Source of the DNA: Okapia johnstoni
Taxonomy: Eukaryota; Chordata; Mammalia; Artiodactyla; Giraffidae
DNA: 64,000 nucleotides
Direction: 5' to 3'
Assembly: GCA_024291935.2 (NCBI GenBank)
Contig: JAGTYA010000026.1
Location: forward strand, 8,226,001-8,290,000
This document shows positions 10,602 to 20,165 of this stretch, piece by piece; the stretch's first letter is position 1; each line of letters begins with the position of its first letter. The notes beneath the pieces were generated by a model. It ran no database searches and was not told the origin of the DNA. It saw nothing but the letters and a program-made list of their open reading frames with translations. A program made the position numbers and the translations under genes.

Positions 10602-11012
10602 GGGCTAGCAGATAAAATATAGGAACCCACTTGCATGCATGCATGCATGCTAAGTCGCTTCAGTCGTGTCCGACTCTGTGTGACTCCATGGACAGCAGCC
10701 CACCAGGCTCCCCTGTCCACGGGATTCTCCAGGCAAGAATACTGTAGTGGGTTGCCATTTCCTTCTCCATAGGAACCCACTTAAATGTGTGTTAATACTT
10801 CAGATGAGACTGGGCGCTTTCAGAGTGGCATGGCTGTAGAGTTCAATGTGTTTTTTCAGACAAACAACCAATACTTTTTTTTTTTGGTGTAAGTAAGCCC
10901 CAAAGATCACCTAGGGTGTACTTAGTACTACAAAAATTATTGGTTATTTCTCTGAAATTGAAATTTAATTGGTCATCTGGTATTTTTATTTGCTAAATCT
11001 AAACTCTCTGTC
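10602..11012. mobile_element. palindromic non-autonomous DNA transposon (MITE-like), split by a SINE
   Basis: Left end gctagcagataaaatatagg and right end tatttttatttgctaaatct are inverted copies. The centre is a long imperfect hairpin, with left arm about 10861-10900 and right arm about 10912-10955. This matches a common old mammalian palindromic element; the family name is not certain from memory. A Bov-A SINE (10633-10768) interrupts the left end. Confidence 0.65.
10633..10768 (-). mobile_element. Bov-A SINE with (TGCA)n tail
   Basis: Antisense Bov-A: gtcgtgtccgactctgtgtg ... ttctccaggcaagaatactg. It is flanked by a perfect 14-bp duplication, ataggaacccactt, at 10619-10632 and 10769-10782. 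A short TGCA tetranucleotide run (10633-10650) occupies its 3' tail. Confidence 0.96.
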
Positions 11013-11234
11013 CTTTTATCAAGTCTCTCTCTCTCCACCCCTCTGCCTGAGCCAGTCTGGCTGCTAAAGGGCAGTGGCCAGTAGGTATTTGCTCCGTCCT
11101 GGCTGCACTGCCCCTGCTCCTGCCCCTCTCACCAAGGCGGCAGCTGTCACACCCTCTGCTCTGGTGCCCCAAACTACCCAAGTGATCCCAGGGTTTGTTG
11201 GGAGCAGACCTCCAGCTCCTGAAGACAGTGAGGG

Positions 11235-11395
11235 CCCGTGTTTTCCCGGCCACGTGACCTTGGATGATTTCACCAACCCCCCGTGCCTGTTTCCTCCTCT
11301 GGAAAATGGGGATAATAGTGTCCACCACATAAGGATGGTGTGAGGATTAAATGAGCCAACACTGAACTGAGAGCTTAGAGCGGTGACGTCAAAGT
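11235..11395 (+). mobile_element. MIR SINE
   Basis: Sense MIR: acgtgaccttggatgatttc, gtttcctcctctggaaaatg, gtgtgaggattaaatgagcc, then actgagagcttagagcg. A perfect TGACGTCA (CRE octamer) at 11384-11391 lies at its 3' end. Confidence 0.85.
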
Positions 11396-11434
11396 CAGCC
11401 ATCTCTAGATCCTAAGTGCCCGCACAGAGGACAT

Positions 11435-11640
11435 TCATTCATTCATCCAGAAGATAAGGAGGGCCTGTGACATGCCACTAGGGTTCGGTACAGAAACCTG
11501 TGATTACAGACCTCAGAGGTGAGAGGGCAAGGGTCAGGAAAGCTCTCCCAGAGCTGGGGCTTTGAAGGATGCATAGGAGTTCGGGGAGTAGAAAAGGTGA
11601 GGGAACTTCCCATATAAGCCCTGCCCCAGTAGAGAGAAGA
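11435..11640 (-). mobile_element. L2 LINE 3' end
   Basis: Antisense L2: begins cattcattcattcatccaga and continues with cacctgtgattacag-like and ggaaagctctcccagagctg ... ctttgaaggatgcataggag, matching antisense L2 ('aggcctctctgaggaggtgac ... gaaggatgagtaggag'). Confidence 0.7.
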
Positions 11641-11644
11641 AAGA

Positions 11645-11765
11645 ACCCCACAAATAGGCTTCAGGGGCCTTGGGGAAACCCTTCCTTTCTCTGTGCCTCA
11701 GTTTCCCCATCATAAAGGGAGACCATTGCCATGCGCCAGCCTCAGGTCTAGTTGTGACATTCCAG
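11645..11765 (+). mobile_element. MIR SINE, core fragment
   Basis: tctctgtgcctcagtttccc (about 11688) is an exact match to the MIR core; both flanks are degraded. Confidence 0.65.
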
Positions 11766-12117
11766 GTTACATTCCTTGGGGGAAGGCAGGACTAGGGTGA
11801 GAACGGGGCAACCCCACAACCTCCCTCTTGATGTAGGCTGACAGGTGGCCCGTGGTGCAGATATCCTGGGGGTGGGTTGGCAAGATATCTCCCCCCTCTT
11901 CCCATGCCTGGACCTCCCAAGGCACCTCCAGCGGCCAGGACCCCAGCCCCCCACCCCCGCACCCTCAGTCCATCCGGGTTCCAACCCCACAGCCCGGCTC
12001 TGGCCCCTGCAAAGTTCCAGGGACACTGGAGGCCGGTTTCTCCGTGGGAAGCTGCAGTGTTTACCCTGCAGAGGCCCAGCTTTTTACTCCCTGAGGAGTG
12101 TGTTTAGGAGGCGAGAA
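11766..12117. other. non-coding stretch, nothing recognised
   Basis: GC-rich unique sequence with several overlapping chance ORFs. No repeat or motif of note. Confidence 0.4.
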
Positions 12118-12119
12118 CC

Positions 12120-12147
12120 CACGCGCGCGCGCACACACACACACACC
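12120..12147. repeat. (CG)n(CA)n alternating purine-pyrimidine tract
   Basis: acgcgcgcgcgcacacacacacac is an alternating tract of the kind that favours Z-DNA. Confidence 0.9.
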
Positions 12148-12239
12148 CCCCATCTGACGCGCCAGACCACACAGGCTCCCAGCCCAGCCACAGCTGTGTG
12201 GCCCCAGCGCCGTCTACAGGCTGTGCCCACTGAACCCCA

Positions 12240-12310
12240 GGCGGCTGGGGCTCGGCAGGAACTGGCACTAATTCTGAATTAATAAGTTAACAAGGGCCAC
12301 ACGTGACCTC
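12240..12310. promoter_or_regulatory. short AT-rich block with homeodomain-type cores
   Basis: ctaattctgaattaataagttaacaagg: TAATT and GAATTAATAA cores and a GTTAAC (HNF1-half-site-like) core in GC-rich surroundings. No repeat match. Function is inferred only. Confidence 0.3.
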
Positions 12311-12334
12311 AGTCAGTCCTTCCCCAAGCCTCCC

Positions 12335-12445
12335 AGCTTCACTCTGTCCATCTTACAGATGCCCAAACTGCGGCTCTGGGCGGCTAGGTAACCTGGTCAG
12401 AGCCAAAGCCGGAAAGTGGCAAGTGGGGTTCAGAGGCAGACCCAT
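12335..12445 (-). mobile_element. MIR SINE fragment, diverged
   Basis: ctgtccatcttacagatgcc and aaactgcggctctgggcggc match the antisense MIR core with many substitutions. Confidence 0.55.
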
Positions 12446-12780
12446 GGGACCTGGGGTCGGTGTTGGCTGCCTCAGGAAGGAGCGACGGTAGGCGTGGGGC
12501 AGCAGGGGTCTACAGAGACCGCAGGACAATGGCTTGGGGACAGCACGTTGGTTACAACCAGACACCATGTATCCAGCATCAGGCAGCCCTAGGAGTCTGA
12601 GCCTGGGGCCCCATGGCCCTCAGAACCTTGCAGTGGGGGGGCGGTCCTGGGGGGGGTCTCGAGGAGGGGTCTCTGGCCCCCTCCCCAGGCTCCCTGCATC
12701 TTTTGAAACATCAGCACCCTCTTGGCCTGCCAGCTCCACCTTGGCTGATCACAGGTGGGGCGCTACGCTTCCCTGTGCTG

Positions 12781-12984
12781 TGTTTAGTCACTCAGTCGTG
12801 TCTGACTCTTTGCGACCCCATGGACTGCAGCCCACCAGGCTCCTCTGTCCATGAGATTCTCCAGGAAAGAATACTGGAGTGGGTTGCCATGCCCTCCTCC
12901 AGGGAATCTTCGCAACCCAGGGATCGAACCCAGGTCTCCCCCAGTTCAGGCGGATTCTTTACCATCTGAGCCACCAGGGAAGCC
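12781..12984 (-). mobile_element. Bov-tA SINE, full length
   Basis: Antisense copy with the complete A-unit (gactctttgcgaccccatgg) and tRNA-Glu-like head (ttctttaccatctgagccac cagggaagcc). No clear target-site duplication was seen. Confidence 0.95.
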
Positions 12985-13224
12985 CCCCCTGGGCCACAGG
13001 ACCCCTCATAAAATGGGGCAGTTGGACCAGATCAGGGGTCTTCACTCTCAGGGGGCTCACCTTGAGAATCTGATCCTGTTCCTGGAATATGAACCCTCTC
13101 CCTGAGATATTCAGGTTTACCAGGGAGTCTTAGGGTTCACAGACCTTCAAAAGACCAGGTGAGGGGCCCCTGGGCCACACGTGGAGTGAAACTGCAACAG
13201 AAAGCAAAGGAGAAAGAAATCCCA

Positions 13225-13450
13225 GATTCGACTGGGAGCAGTTGCCCTTTCCTGCGCTCCAAGTGCTTTTGAAACCTTAACTCATTTCATCCTCAGAACA
13301 ACCCGATCGCCTTGCTGGGAGGTGCTCTTTATTACCCCACCTTAAGGTTGTGCAGACTAAGGCACAGAAAGGTGAAGCAAGGTGTCTAGGGCCACACAGC
13401 GGGAAGCCGCAGAGCTGGCATTTTAACCCAGCAGTCTGGGCATTTACCTG
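13225..13450 (-). mobile_element. MIR SINE, near full length
   Basis: Antisense MIR: ttaactcatttcatcctcag, cttaaggttgtgcagactaa, ggcacagaaaggtgaagcaa, ggccacacagcgggaagccg, then ttttaacccagcagtctggg. Confidence 0.85.
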
Positions 13451-13454
13451 CTGG

Positions 13455-13640
13455 GCTTAATTTGCGTGGTGGGTTCCGAGTGTGTGGTGTATCATTATGC
13501 TTCCTGACTTACAGAGATGCCACGTGTTATTTTTTGTGTTTATCTGATGTTATGTAATTATTTTAATTAAAAACAAAAGAGCTGGGTCAGCTGACTCCCT
13601 AATTTTAGCTTCTGGGATTCCTGTACTTTTGACTTGGAAG
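13455..13640. promoter_or_regulatory. AT-rich candidate conserved non-coding element
   Basis: Contains ttatgtaattattttaattaaaaac with a TTAATTAA core at 13563-13570, and a perfect 10-bp palindrome GTCAGCTGAC (13586-13595) with an E-box centre. It abuts the CpG-rich block at 13645. No repeat match; enhancer or promoter-associated role is inferred. Confidence 0.45.
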
Positions 13641-13644
13641 CCTC

Positions 13645-13930
13645 CTCCCGAGGTGCCGCCCCTAAAAGTCCGCTGTCCGAGGCCTGGCTCCGGGTGCCCA
13701 GCCCAGCCGGGGGCAGGACCGCCCCTCCTCGCCGGCGCCCCAGCCCCGCCCCCCGGCCCCCAAGGCCGCCGCCCCGCCCACTCCTCTGGCTGCCGGCGGG
13801 GAAGGGCCGCGCGGGTTATGAGTTCAGCAGTCGATTCGGGCGCACATCATCTTGTCTGCCGGGAGGATTTAGTGCGCGGTCGGTCAATAGTGCGTTTGTT
13901 TTGTTATCGACCTGCCGGCACAGCGCAGGA
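13645..13930. promoter_or_regulatory. small CpG island (possible alternative promoter or orphan island)
   Basis: High CpG density from about 13648, with several GC-box sequences (ccccgcccc type) at about 13740-13785. It runs into an AT-richer segment (tcgattcgggcgcacatcat ... tttgttttgttatcgacc), still rich in CpG, to about 13930. No clear exon or donor could be fixed. CpG retention implies an unmethylated element in the germline; promoter versus enhancer cannot be decided here. Confidence 0.6.
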
Positions 13931-13959
13931 GCCGGCTTGTCCCCCTCGGCTGCTCAGGC

Positions 13960-14160
13960 CTCTCGGAGCCTGGAGCTGGAAGCGCCACTGGTTGGGTTGA
14001 GGGGCTCCTCGGGGCCCCCTCCCAGGCCTCCCACCACTCCCAAACCCCCGTGTACAGCCTGGCCTGGTGAGTCCCGACTCAGGGGCCCCCACAGGCCCCA
14101 TCTCCTGCCTCGCCTGACCCTTGGGTCTCCTGTTGGACAAAGGGCACCGGTCCCGTGGAG
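13960..14160. other. non-coding spacer
   Basis: GC-rich unique sequence after the CpG island. No motif or repeat was recognised. Confidence 0.4.
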
Positions 14161-14164
14161 ACCG

Positions 14165-14225
14165 CCCCTCTCCCCAACCACTTCACAGACGGGGAAGCTG
14201 AGGCCCAGAGAGGTGTCATGGGAGA
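14165..14225 (-). mobile_element. MIR SINE fragment
   Basis: acttcacagacggggaagct gaggcccagagaggtgt matches the antisense MIR core. Confidence 0.65.
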
Positions 14226-14384
14226 AGCAGGAGCTGCCAGGAACAGGTGCCCTGGGTCTGGGGAAGGCCCAGGGTTGGACCCAGCCCAGTTGGCAAAGGG
14301 ACTCTCTCCTTGGCCTCAGCCTGGCCCTGGCCGTACCGGGTTATAGGGAAAGGTAGACACTGGGTCTCCAGCCATGATCTTCAG

Positions 14385-14518
14385 TTATGCATTCATTCAA
14401 CACTTATTGCCAGATGGCTGCTCTGTGCCGAGCCCCAGGGGCCCCAGCCCCCCTGTCCCCCTGCACAGCACTGCACTAGGTAGATATTGAGGGCTGGTGC
14501 TAATGGGGGCGTGTAGGA
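14385..14518 (-). mobile_element. L2 LINE 3' end, part 1
   Basis: Antisense L2: gcattcattcaacacttatt, then tgctctgtgccgagcccc, the 'tgtgccaggca' signature. A Bov-tA SINE interrupts it. Confidence 0.65.
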
Positions 14519-14526
14519 GAGTGGGG

Positions 14527-14720
14527 TTCCTTGGTAGCTCAGACGGTAAAGAGTCTGCCTGCAGTGCGGGAGACTGGCGTTCAATCCCTGGGTGGGGAAG
14601 ATCCCCTGGAGAAGGGAATGGCAACCCACTCCAGTGCTCTTGCCTGGAAAATCCCATGGACTGAGGCCCTAAAGCGTGGGACACAACTGAGCTACTTCAC
14701 TTTCATTCCCACTTTCATGG
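14527..14720 (+). mobile_element. Bov-tA SINE
   Basis: Sense copy: head ttggtagctcagacggtaaa, A-unit atggcaacccactccagtgc, tail gctacttcactttcattccc. An 8-bp duplication, gagtgggg, lies at 14519-14526 and 14721-14728. Confidence 0.95.
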
Positions 14721-14734
14721 GAGTGGGGGCGCCA

Positions 14735-14905
14735 GGGGGACTGGAAGGCTGCTTTCAGCTAGGGGTGCCCTGGGAGCCTGGAAGGAGTTTTTTGAGGGGT
14801 CTCTGAGGGACGAGTAGAACTTTGACCAAGGCGGAAAGGCACCCCAGGTGGAGGGGCCCCGCAGGGCAAAGGCCTGGTGTTCCAAACGGGAGCTCAGGGA
14901 GAACC
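14735..14905 (-). mobile_element. L2 LINE, part 2
   Basis: Resumes antisense L2 after the SINE: gagggacgagtagaactttg and gggcaaaggcctggtgttcc match antisense L2 ('...gatgagtaggag...' and '...gcaaaggccctgag'). Confidence 0.55.
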
Positions 14906-15130
14906 GAGGGCCAACTGTAGCCAGCACAGGAAATGGGAAAGTTTGACGAAGTGTATGCACTGCTCTTGGGAGCAGTGACTACAGACGGCCCCTCCTCGGT
15001 GTACCGAGGTGTACAGCCCCTTGAGGACGCTGACCCCAGCACCCCCTTCCCCAACAGTGTCCCAGACGGGCCGCCCCCACCGCCCCACTCCTCATCCCCG
15101 TCTCCCCCCCTCCAAAATGACAAAGAGCAG

Positions 15131-15148
15131 AAAAAAAAAAAAAAAAAA
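15131..15148. repeat. poly(A) run, 18 bases
   Basis: Uninterrupted A homopolymer directly before the AT-rich block at 15149. Confidence 0.95.
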
Positions 15149-15320
15149 CTATTATTGTTCACGCCTCATCTCTCGCCAAAGTTATTAAATTTCATTCCAC
15201 GAACAAATAAATCCATTTTTATTGCAGCGGTAGGAGCAGGCAGCGGTTTGCTGTTTCACATTTTTTTATTTTTCAAAGTCCTGTTAAATCGGCCCCAATC
15301 AGGTGGGCGGCCCCACGGCC
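15149..15320. promoter_or_regulatory. strong candidate conserved non-coding element
   Basis: AT-rich island in GC-rich DNA with no repeat signature. Cores seen: attattgttcac, ttattaaatttcattc, aacaaataaatcc, TTTTATTG (15217-15224, CDX/posterior HOX type) and a T-rich segment before cctgttaaatcggcccc. All frames are stop-rich, so it is not coding. Enhancer function is inferred. Confidence 0.5.
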
Positions 15321-15499
15321 CCAGCACGCCAAGTTAGTTATGGTGTTTCCTTCTTCACCGCTGCAGCGCAGACCTTCCCCTCAGCGGCCGGCAGGGTGGA
15401 TCCTGCCGGACCTGCCACTGGCCCTCAGGTGACCCTCCACTCGCCTGCAAGCAGGGTGGGGAAGCTTCCGGAAGCCTCTTGTGTGTCTGGCATTGTATA

Positions 15500-15625
15500 G
15501 TTTTCCAGACACTTCCCACGCATTTCCTCCCCAAGCCTAGCCCGGCCATTTCACAGGAGGGGAAACCCCAGCTCAGAAAGGCTCTGGGGCTTGCCCAAGG
15601 CCAGAAGAATCCTAGCCCTCCGTTG
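15500..15625 (-). mobile_element. MIR SINE
   Basis: cggccatttcacaggagggg, cccagctcagaaaggctctg and gcttgcccaaggccagaaga match antisense MIR. Confidence 0.75.
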
Positions 15626-15649
15626 CAGCTCTGTGGGCCTGTGGGTCTC

Positions 15650-15848
15650 AGTCACCTCACTTTGCAGCAGGAATTCAGTTCCCATCTCTGTCACCCACCA
15701 GCTGTGTGACCCTGACCACACGAACTGGCGGGCGTCTTAGTTGCCACGTGTGTAGAAGGGATATAATAATAGCATCTCCTCCCTAAGGCCACCGTGAGGA
15801 CCGAGATGCCACGAGCCTTTAGCAGAGAGCTTGGTACCTGCCGACGCC
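15650..15848 (+). mobile_element. MIR SINE
   Basis: Sense MIR: cccaccagctgtgtgaccct, gaagggatataataatagca, cacgagcctttagcagagag and cttggtacctg. It lies back to back with the antisense MIR at 15500. Confidence 0.75.
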
Positions 15849-16520
15849 TCTCCCCCAGCCTCCCCAGCTTCCAACAGGTCTCCCCCCCACCACTCTGCTC
15901 CCCTGCAAAAGGACCTGGATCCTGTGTCAGAGGAGGGTGGGGGTCGGGGGAGCACGTGCCTTCATAGTGAGGTCTGGGATGGGCGCCCAAGCTAAATCCT
16001 CACTGTGGCTATTTTTTCTCCCGAAACCATTTGCTAAAGACTTAGTGACTGTCAATAAGTAGCTTGTTGCATCGGCAGCACCGTGAGCTCGCAGAGGTTC
16101 ACGGTGAAGCATTGAGGGGACACAGCTGCCCAGACCAGGCTCGGGGGTGCCACTGCGCCCCCTCCCACATGGGCGCCCAGCTCTGCCGTGTCTCTACAGG
16201 GAGGGGACTGCCTCCCACTGCCCAGGTCGGGGGTCCAGCCACTGTAGCCCTACCCGGCACACTGGCCCCACATCTGGGAGGACTGCTTGGGCGGGGTGAC
16301 GACACCTACCTCTGCACCCAGGCTTCCAGCGGCTGTGCTCACCCGAGACCCATCCCCTCCTGGAGCGGACCAGGGAGGCCCCCCGCCCCACCAGGCACAG
16401 ACAGCAGACAGGCTGCACCTCGGCCAGGCCTGGCAGCGCCTTCCCCTCCCGGTTCAGAGCTGTCTCGGGTGTCAGATGGGCTGTGATTCCAGGTGAAGAG
16501 ATCCACCGCGCTCCCCAGCT
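15849..16520. other. non-coding stretch, no gene seen
   Basis: GC-rich apart from an AT-richer patch at about 16005-16080 (ttagtgactgtcaataagta), too weak to classify. Confidence 0.4.
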
Positions 16521-16522
16521 CG

Positions 16523-16542
16523 CGTGCGTGCGTGCGCGCGTG

Positions 16543-16576
<34 letters not shown>
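16523..16576. repeat. (GCGT)n/(CA)n compound microsatellite
   Basis: gcgtgcgtgcgcgcgtgcat followed by about 15 CA units; another alternating Z-DNA-type tract. Confidence 0.93.
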
Positions 16577-16577
<1 letters not shown>

Positions 16578-17135
16578 AGTGCCTTCCTGCTCTCCCTGCC
16601 TCCCTCTTTTACCCCTCCCTCCGGCTGGGCTGGGGGAAGGGGTCGCCCGCATTCTCACGCTCCCACCACCTCCCATCTCCTAGGCTCTGTCTCCTGCCCC
16701 ACCCTTCCTCACCCTGCCCTGCCGCTGTTCCCTGGGGATTCCCCCTTCTCTTCCCTCCCAGATTAGCTGGTGGCACTATCAGGAAAGGCAGCTCCAGATA
16801 AGGTTCCTAAGGCTGCCTGTCGGCACCTGGGGCCGCTCCAGCCTGGAGAAAGAGGGGGTTACCATCTCCCGCCAAGTCCCTTACAGTTCTGAGCACCTCC
16901 AGCTAAGCCCAGAGGCTGACCCTGGGCAAGCTGGGAGGGCTGCTTGGGGGCGTAGGCCTACAGTGGGAGAGGGCGTGCCCATCAGGGGGTGCAGCCCAGA
17001 CCTGAGCACCAGCTCCTCCACCCTCAGCAGGGAGAGAAACAGAGACACAGAGAAGTGAAACCAGGACCCTCCATGCTGGCTGGAAGAGATGGAGGCAAAA
17101 GCCCCGCAACATGCAGAGCCCTTCCTGTTTTTGCC
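16577..17135. other. non-coding stretch, no gene seen
   Basis: GC-rich unique sequence. A weak antisense-MIR-like segment (agagacacagagaagtgaaa) is visible at about 17041-17060. Confidence 0.4.
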
Positions 17136-17139
17136 TGTG

Positions 17140-17265
17140 CCTCCCTGGCCTCAGTTTACTTGTCAGTTGGATGGGAACGCTGGCCTTGCCGGCTTTGCAG
17201 GGTGATCTGAGACTCACTCAGCAGTAAATACATGTGACAGTGATAACAGCCTCTATCGTCATCCC
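17140..17265 (+). mobile_element. MIR SINE
   Basis: ctggcctcagtttacttgtc agttggatggga is the MIR core; gcagtaaatacatgtgacag tgataacag fits the 3' part. Confidence 0.6.
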
Positions 17266-17584
17266 AGGCTCCACGCTGCACCAGGCCTTGCATGCCCCGT
17301 ATCCCTTAGTTCCTGACGCCAGCTGGCAACACAGGTGTGATAGACAACTCCATTCTAAAAGGTTGGGGCATGATGAAAGCTGGGCCAGCGGCAGGGAGTG
17401 AACCAACCAGGGTGTCTGCCAGGGCTGGTAGGTGTACGTGTCCCCCAAGGTGGAACGGTGGGCCTGGCAGGATGCTGGGTGTGGTCAGGGCCACCTTTCC
17501 CCCAGCTCCCCAACACCTGGCACAGAAGGGGTTTCTGGCACTGCCCGGAGGCGCCACGTCACCTGAACAGAAGGCAGAGCCCCT

Positions 17585-17830
17585 GCCAACGCTCCCGTTG
17601 CATAACTCCTGCCAATTCAAACGCTGTATCTCAACACCATTAATTTACATTTTGATTCGACTTTCTTAATTTTACTCTAACTTCGCACGACTCTGGTTTG
17701 AGAATCATTTTAATGTATTTATCTGTGAGGCAATTTGTTAAATAACCCCCAAGACTCGGTGGTTTTCCGTTCTGAGCTTTTATTGCCAGGCTATTTTAAA
17801 TTAAATTAGTTGTCAGGGTCCCTGAGTGCA
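17585..17830. promoter_or_regulatory. strong candidate conserved non-coding element (about 245 bp)
   Basis: The largest AT-rich island in the left half. Cores: ccattaatttacattttga, aatcattttaatgtatttat, gttaaataacccc, TTTTATTG at 17778-17785, and ttttaaattaaattagttgtc. No repeat family recognised and all frames closed. The T-rich bounds and TAAT cores suggest a homeodomain-bound enhancer (inferred). Confidence 0.55.
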
Positions 17831-18002
17831 TTGTAACGGGGATGAGTTCACTGCCAGCCCACTCGTAAAAGTCGAGCGAATGCGGGCTAAATGGACGGGA
17901 GCAGGAAGTGGGCCGCTCAGCTCCTCCGAGACCCCCTCAGTGCCCATTTGGGGGTGCAGGGGGTGGTAAGCTGCCCGCAGTCTGCAAAGCAAACAGCTCT
18001 GG

Positions 18003-18211
18003 TGTGTGTGAGTGTGTATCCGACTCTGCAACCCTATGGATGGTAGCCCGCCAGGCTCCTCTGTCCATGGGATTCTCCAGGCAAGAATACTGGAGTGGGT
18101 TGCCATGCCCTCCTCCAGAGGATCTTCTCGACCCAGGGATCAAACTGGTGTCTCTTCCATCTCTTGCTTTGGTAGGTGGGTTCTTTACCACTAGTGCCAC
18201 CTGGGAAGCCC
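18003..18211 (-). mobile_element. Bov-tA SINE
   Basis: Antisense copy from a GT-rich tail to the head (ctagtgccacctgggaagcc). Exact 11-bp duplication aacagctctgg at 17992-18002 and 18212-18222. Confidence 0.95.
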
Positions 18212-18529
18212 AACAGCTCTGGAGCCACCCCCAGTTCCCAGGTGGGGCCATGCCTGACTGCCAGGCCCCCAAGGGCCGACTGAGTCCGATGCTGCAGGCT
18301 GGGACAGCTCCTTTCCTGGGCTTGTGCTGGGGACACCAGCTGATGTGTGTGCAAGAGCCACCGGCCATCACCCCCTGAGGGCAGCAGGGAGCCAGAGCCT
18401 CGTCTCTGCTTTGGGTCCCCAGCCCCAGGGAGAACTGTTGGCGACTTGGGGGGTAGCTGAGGTCTGCCCTCCTTCGTTCTGTTGTCTGAGCTGGCATCTG
18501 TGCTGGCTGTCACCTGGGCCGGGGGCGTG

Positions 18530-18615
18530 ATTTGTGAACCGAAAGGCACAGGTATTGAATCTATATTTCATTTTCACATCAGTAGCTGCTATTTGCCTGA
18601 TAATGGACTCCCCCT
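18530..18615. promoter_or_regulatory. short AT-rich candidate element
   Basis: attgaatctatatttcattttcacatcag then ctatttgcctgataatgg; no repeat match, closed frames. Weak inference of regulatory function. Confidence 0.3.
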
Positions 18616-18684
18616 CACTGCTCTCCAGGGGAGACTAAGCAGCAGGGAGGAGGCCCAGTGTCCTGTTGACGAAGCTGCTGTCCC

Positions 18685-18723
18685 CATCGGTCTGGCGGGT
18701 GCCCATCGGGCTGGCGGGTGCCC
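18685..18723. repeat. two-copy 19-bp tandem repeat
   Basis: ccatcggtctggcgggtgc is followed directly by ccatcgggctggcgggtgc, one mismatch. Confidence 0.85.
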
Positions 18724-19100
18724 AGCAAGGCTCTCCCCACCCACGTAGTAGCGCTGCCTGCCCCTACAGGTGGGCACCCTGGCCTCCCACCCCCCACCAT
18801 CCAGCCTGCCTCACCCCCAGCTGCATTCAGCCAAGTCAGTCCCGGCTCAAGAGGAAACGAGACTCTTGGATTCTGCCCTTTACACCTCACATACCATGGG
18901 AAGCTGCCAGCCCCTGGCAAATGGACCAGGACACTGGTCCCTGGGAGTCACTGGACTCCCCACTGGTCTCCCAGGGTCCGCCCAGCACGGGGGAGGGGCT
19001 GGGATTTTGGTGACGCTCCGGCCCCTCCTTAGCAGTGCCTGGCAGGGACCGACACAGCAGGGTCCTGTGCACATGGACAGCAGGGCCCCCTGGTTATCAG
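18724..19100. other. non-coding spacer
   Basis: GC-rich unique sequence with only chance ORFs. Confidence 0.4.
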
Positions 19101-19104
19101 TGTG

Positions 19105-19275
19105 GGCACTGCCGTCGGATGCCTGGGTCCGAATTCCGGCTCTGCTGCTCTCCAGCTGAGTGATCTCAGGCCGTCCGCTTTCCAGGCAAGCAGCCCTTCT
19201 ATAAGATGCAGCCTCAGAGGAGCCTTGTGAGGATGAAGTGGCTCCGAGTGTGTAGAAGCACCTGGAAGCAGTCTG
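19105..19275 (+). mobile_element. MIR SINE
   Basis: ggatgcctgggtccgaattc cggctctgctgctctccagc tgagtgatctcagg matches the MIR head; gaggagccttgtgaggatga matches the 3' half. Confidence 0.8.
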
Positions 19276-19329
19276 CCTCCCCGTGCTCTCACGCTTCCTG
19301 GGGGAAGATATCTTCCCAGGAGAGTAACT

Positions 19330-19580
19330 CTTTAAATACACCTTTAGAGCCACTTGGCACACTCCTATTCATCCATCAACGCCCACTCAGAGGTCACCTC
19401 CTCTGGGAAGCCTTCCTGAGGCAGGATGAGTAGTGCTCTCATGGTGCTGGAGTGAACCTTACCACATCCTCTCCCACCAGCTGGCTGTGCGCTGAGGGAT
19501 GGTGGTTTCATCTTTTAAACCTTCTCTCTAACTCTGGACAAGCACACACTGTCACATTCACCACGGCCTTCATGATTGTT
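19330..19580 (+). mobile_element. L2 LINE 3' region
   Basis: gaggtcacctcctctgggaa gccttcctgaggcaggatga is a close match to L2 ('aatgtcacctcctctgtgaagccttccctgac'). Confidence 0.8.
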
Positions 19581-19614
19581 GGGTTTGGGAGGGGAGGAAG
19601 GAGAGGTGGGAAAC

Positions 19615-20155
19615 GTTAAAAGGCAGATCTGACCACGTCAGTCCCTGGCTTACAGCCCTCCAAGCCCCTGGCCACCTCTGAACAAAGCTCAGCCTCCTGC
19701 ACGTGGCCTGCCACCACCCTGCCCCAGCCTGCTGCCCTCCGCCTCACCTCTCACGTTCAGCGTTCCCCCCACTCTTGACCTCTGCACCTTCACCCCTGAG
19801 CCTCTCCGACCCTGGCCCTTCTGAAATGCTGTCCTGCAGCCCTTTCCTGGGCCACCACCACCGCTGCACCTCCAGATCCACGTCCAGCCCATTTCTCCTC
19901 TGGAAATTCTTTCCGAGGCCCCCCAAGTCGGGTGCCTGTTATGGTTTCCTTCATGACAGTCCATGTCCCCAGCACCATCACTGCCCCATGTCTGGCCTGT
20001 CCCCCCACTAGACTGCACTGGGAAGGGGAGAGAACAGGACCTGAACCTGTCTCAGGGACCATGGTGTCCCTCCTGCCTGGCTGGCGTGTCCTAGGTGGGC
20101 TCTGGAGGAACTCGGTGAATGAATGGAATGAATGAAGGAAGGAACAAACATATGA
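19615..20155 (+). mobile_element. L2 LINE, long 3' portion
   Basis: Follows L2 through cttacagccctccaagcccc, gcccccactcttgacc-type C-rich sequence, gaccctggcccttctgaaat, ccccactagactgcactggg and gaactcggtgaatgaatgga, the L2 terminus. At about 540 bases it is one of the longest L2 copies here. Confidence 0.75.
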
Positions 20156-20165
20156 TTGATGAAGG

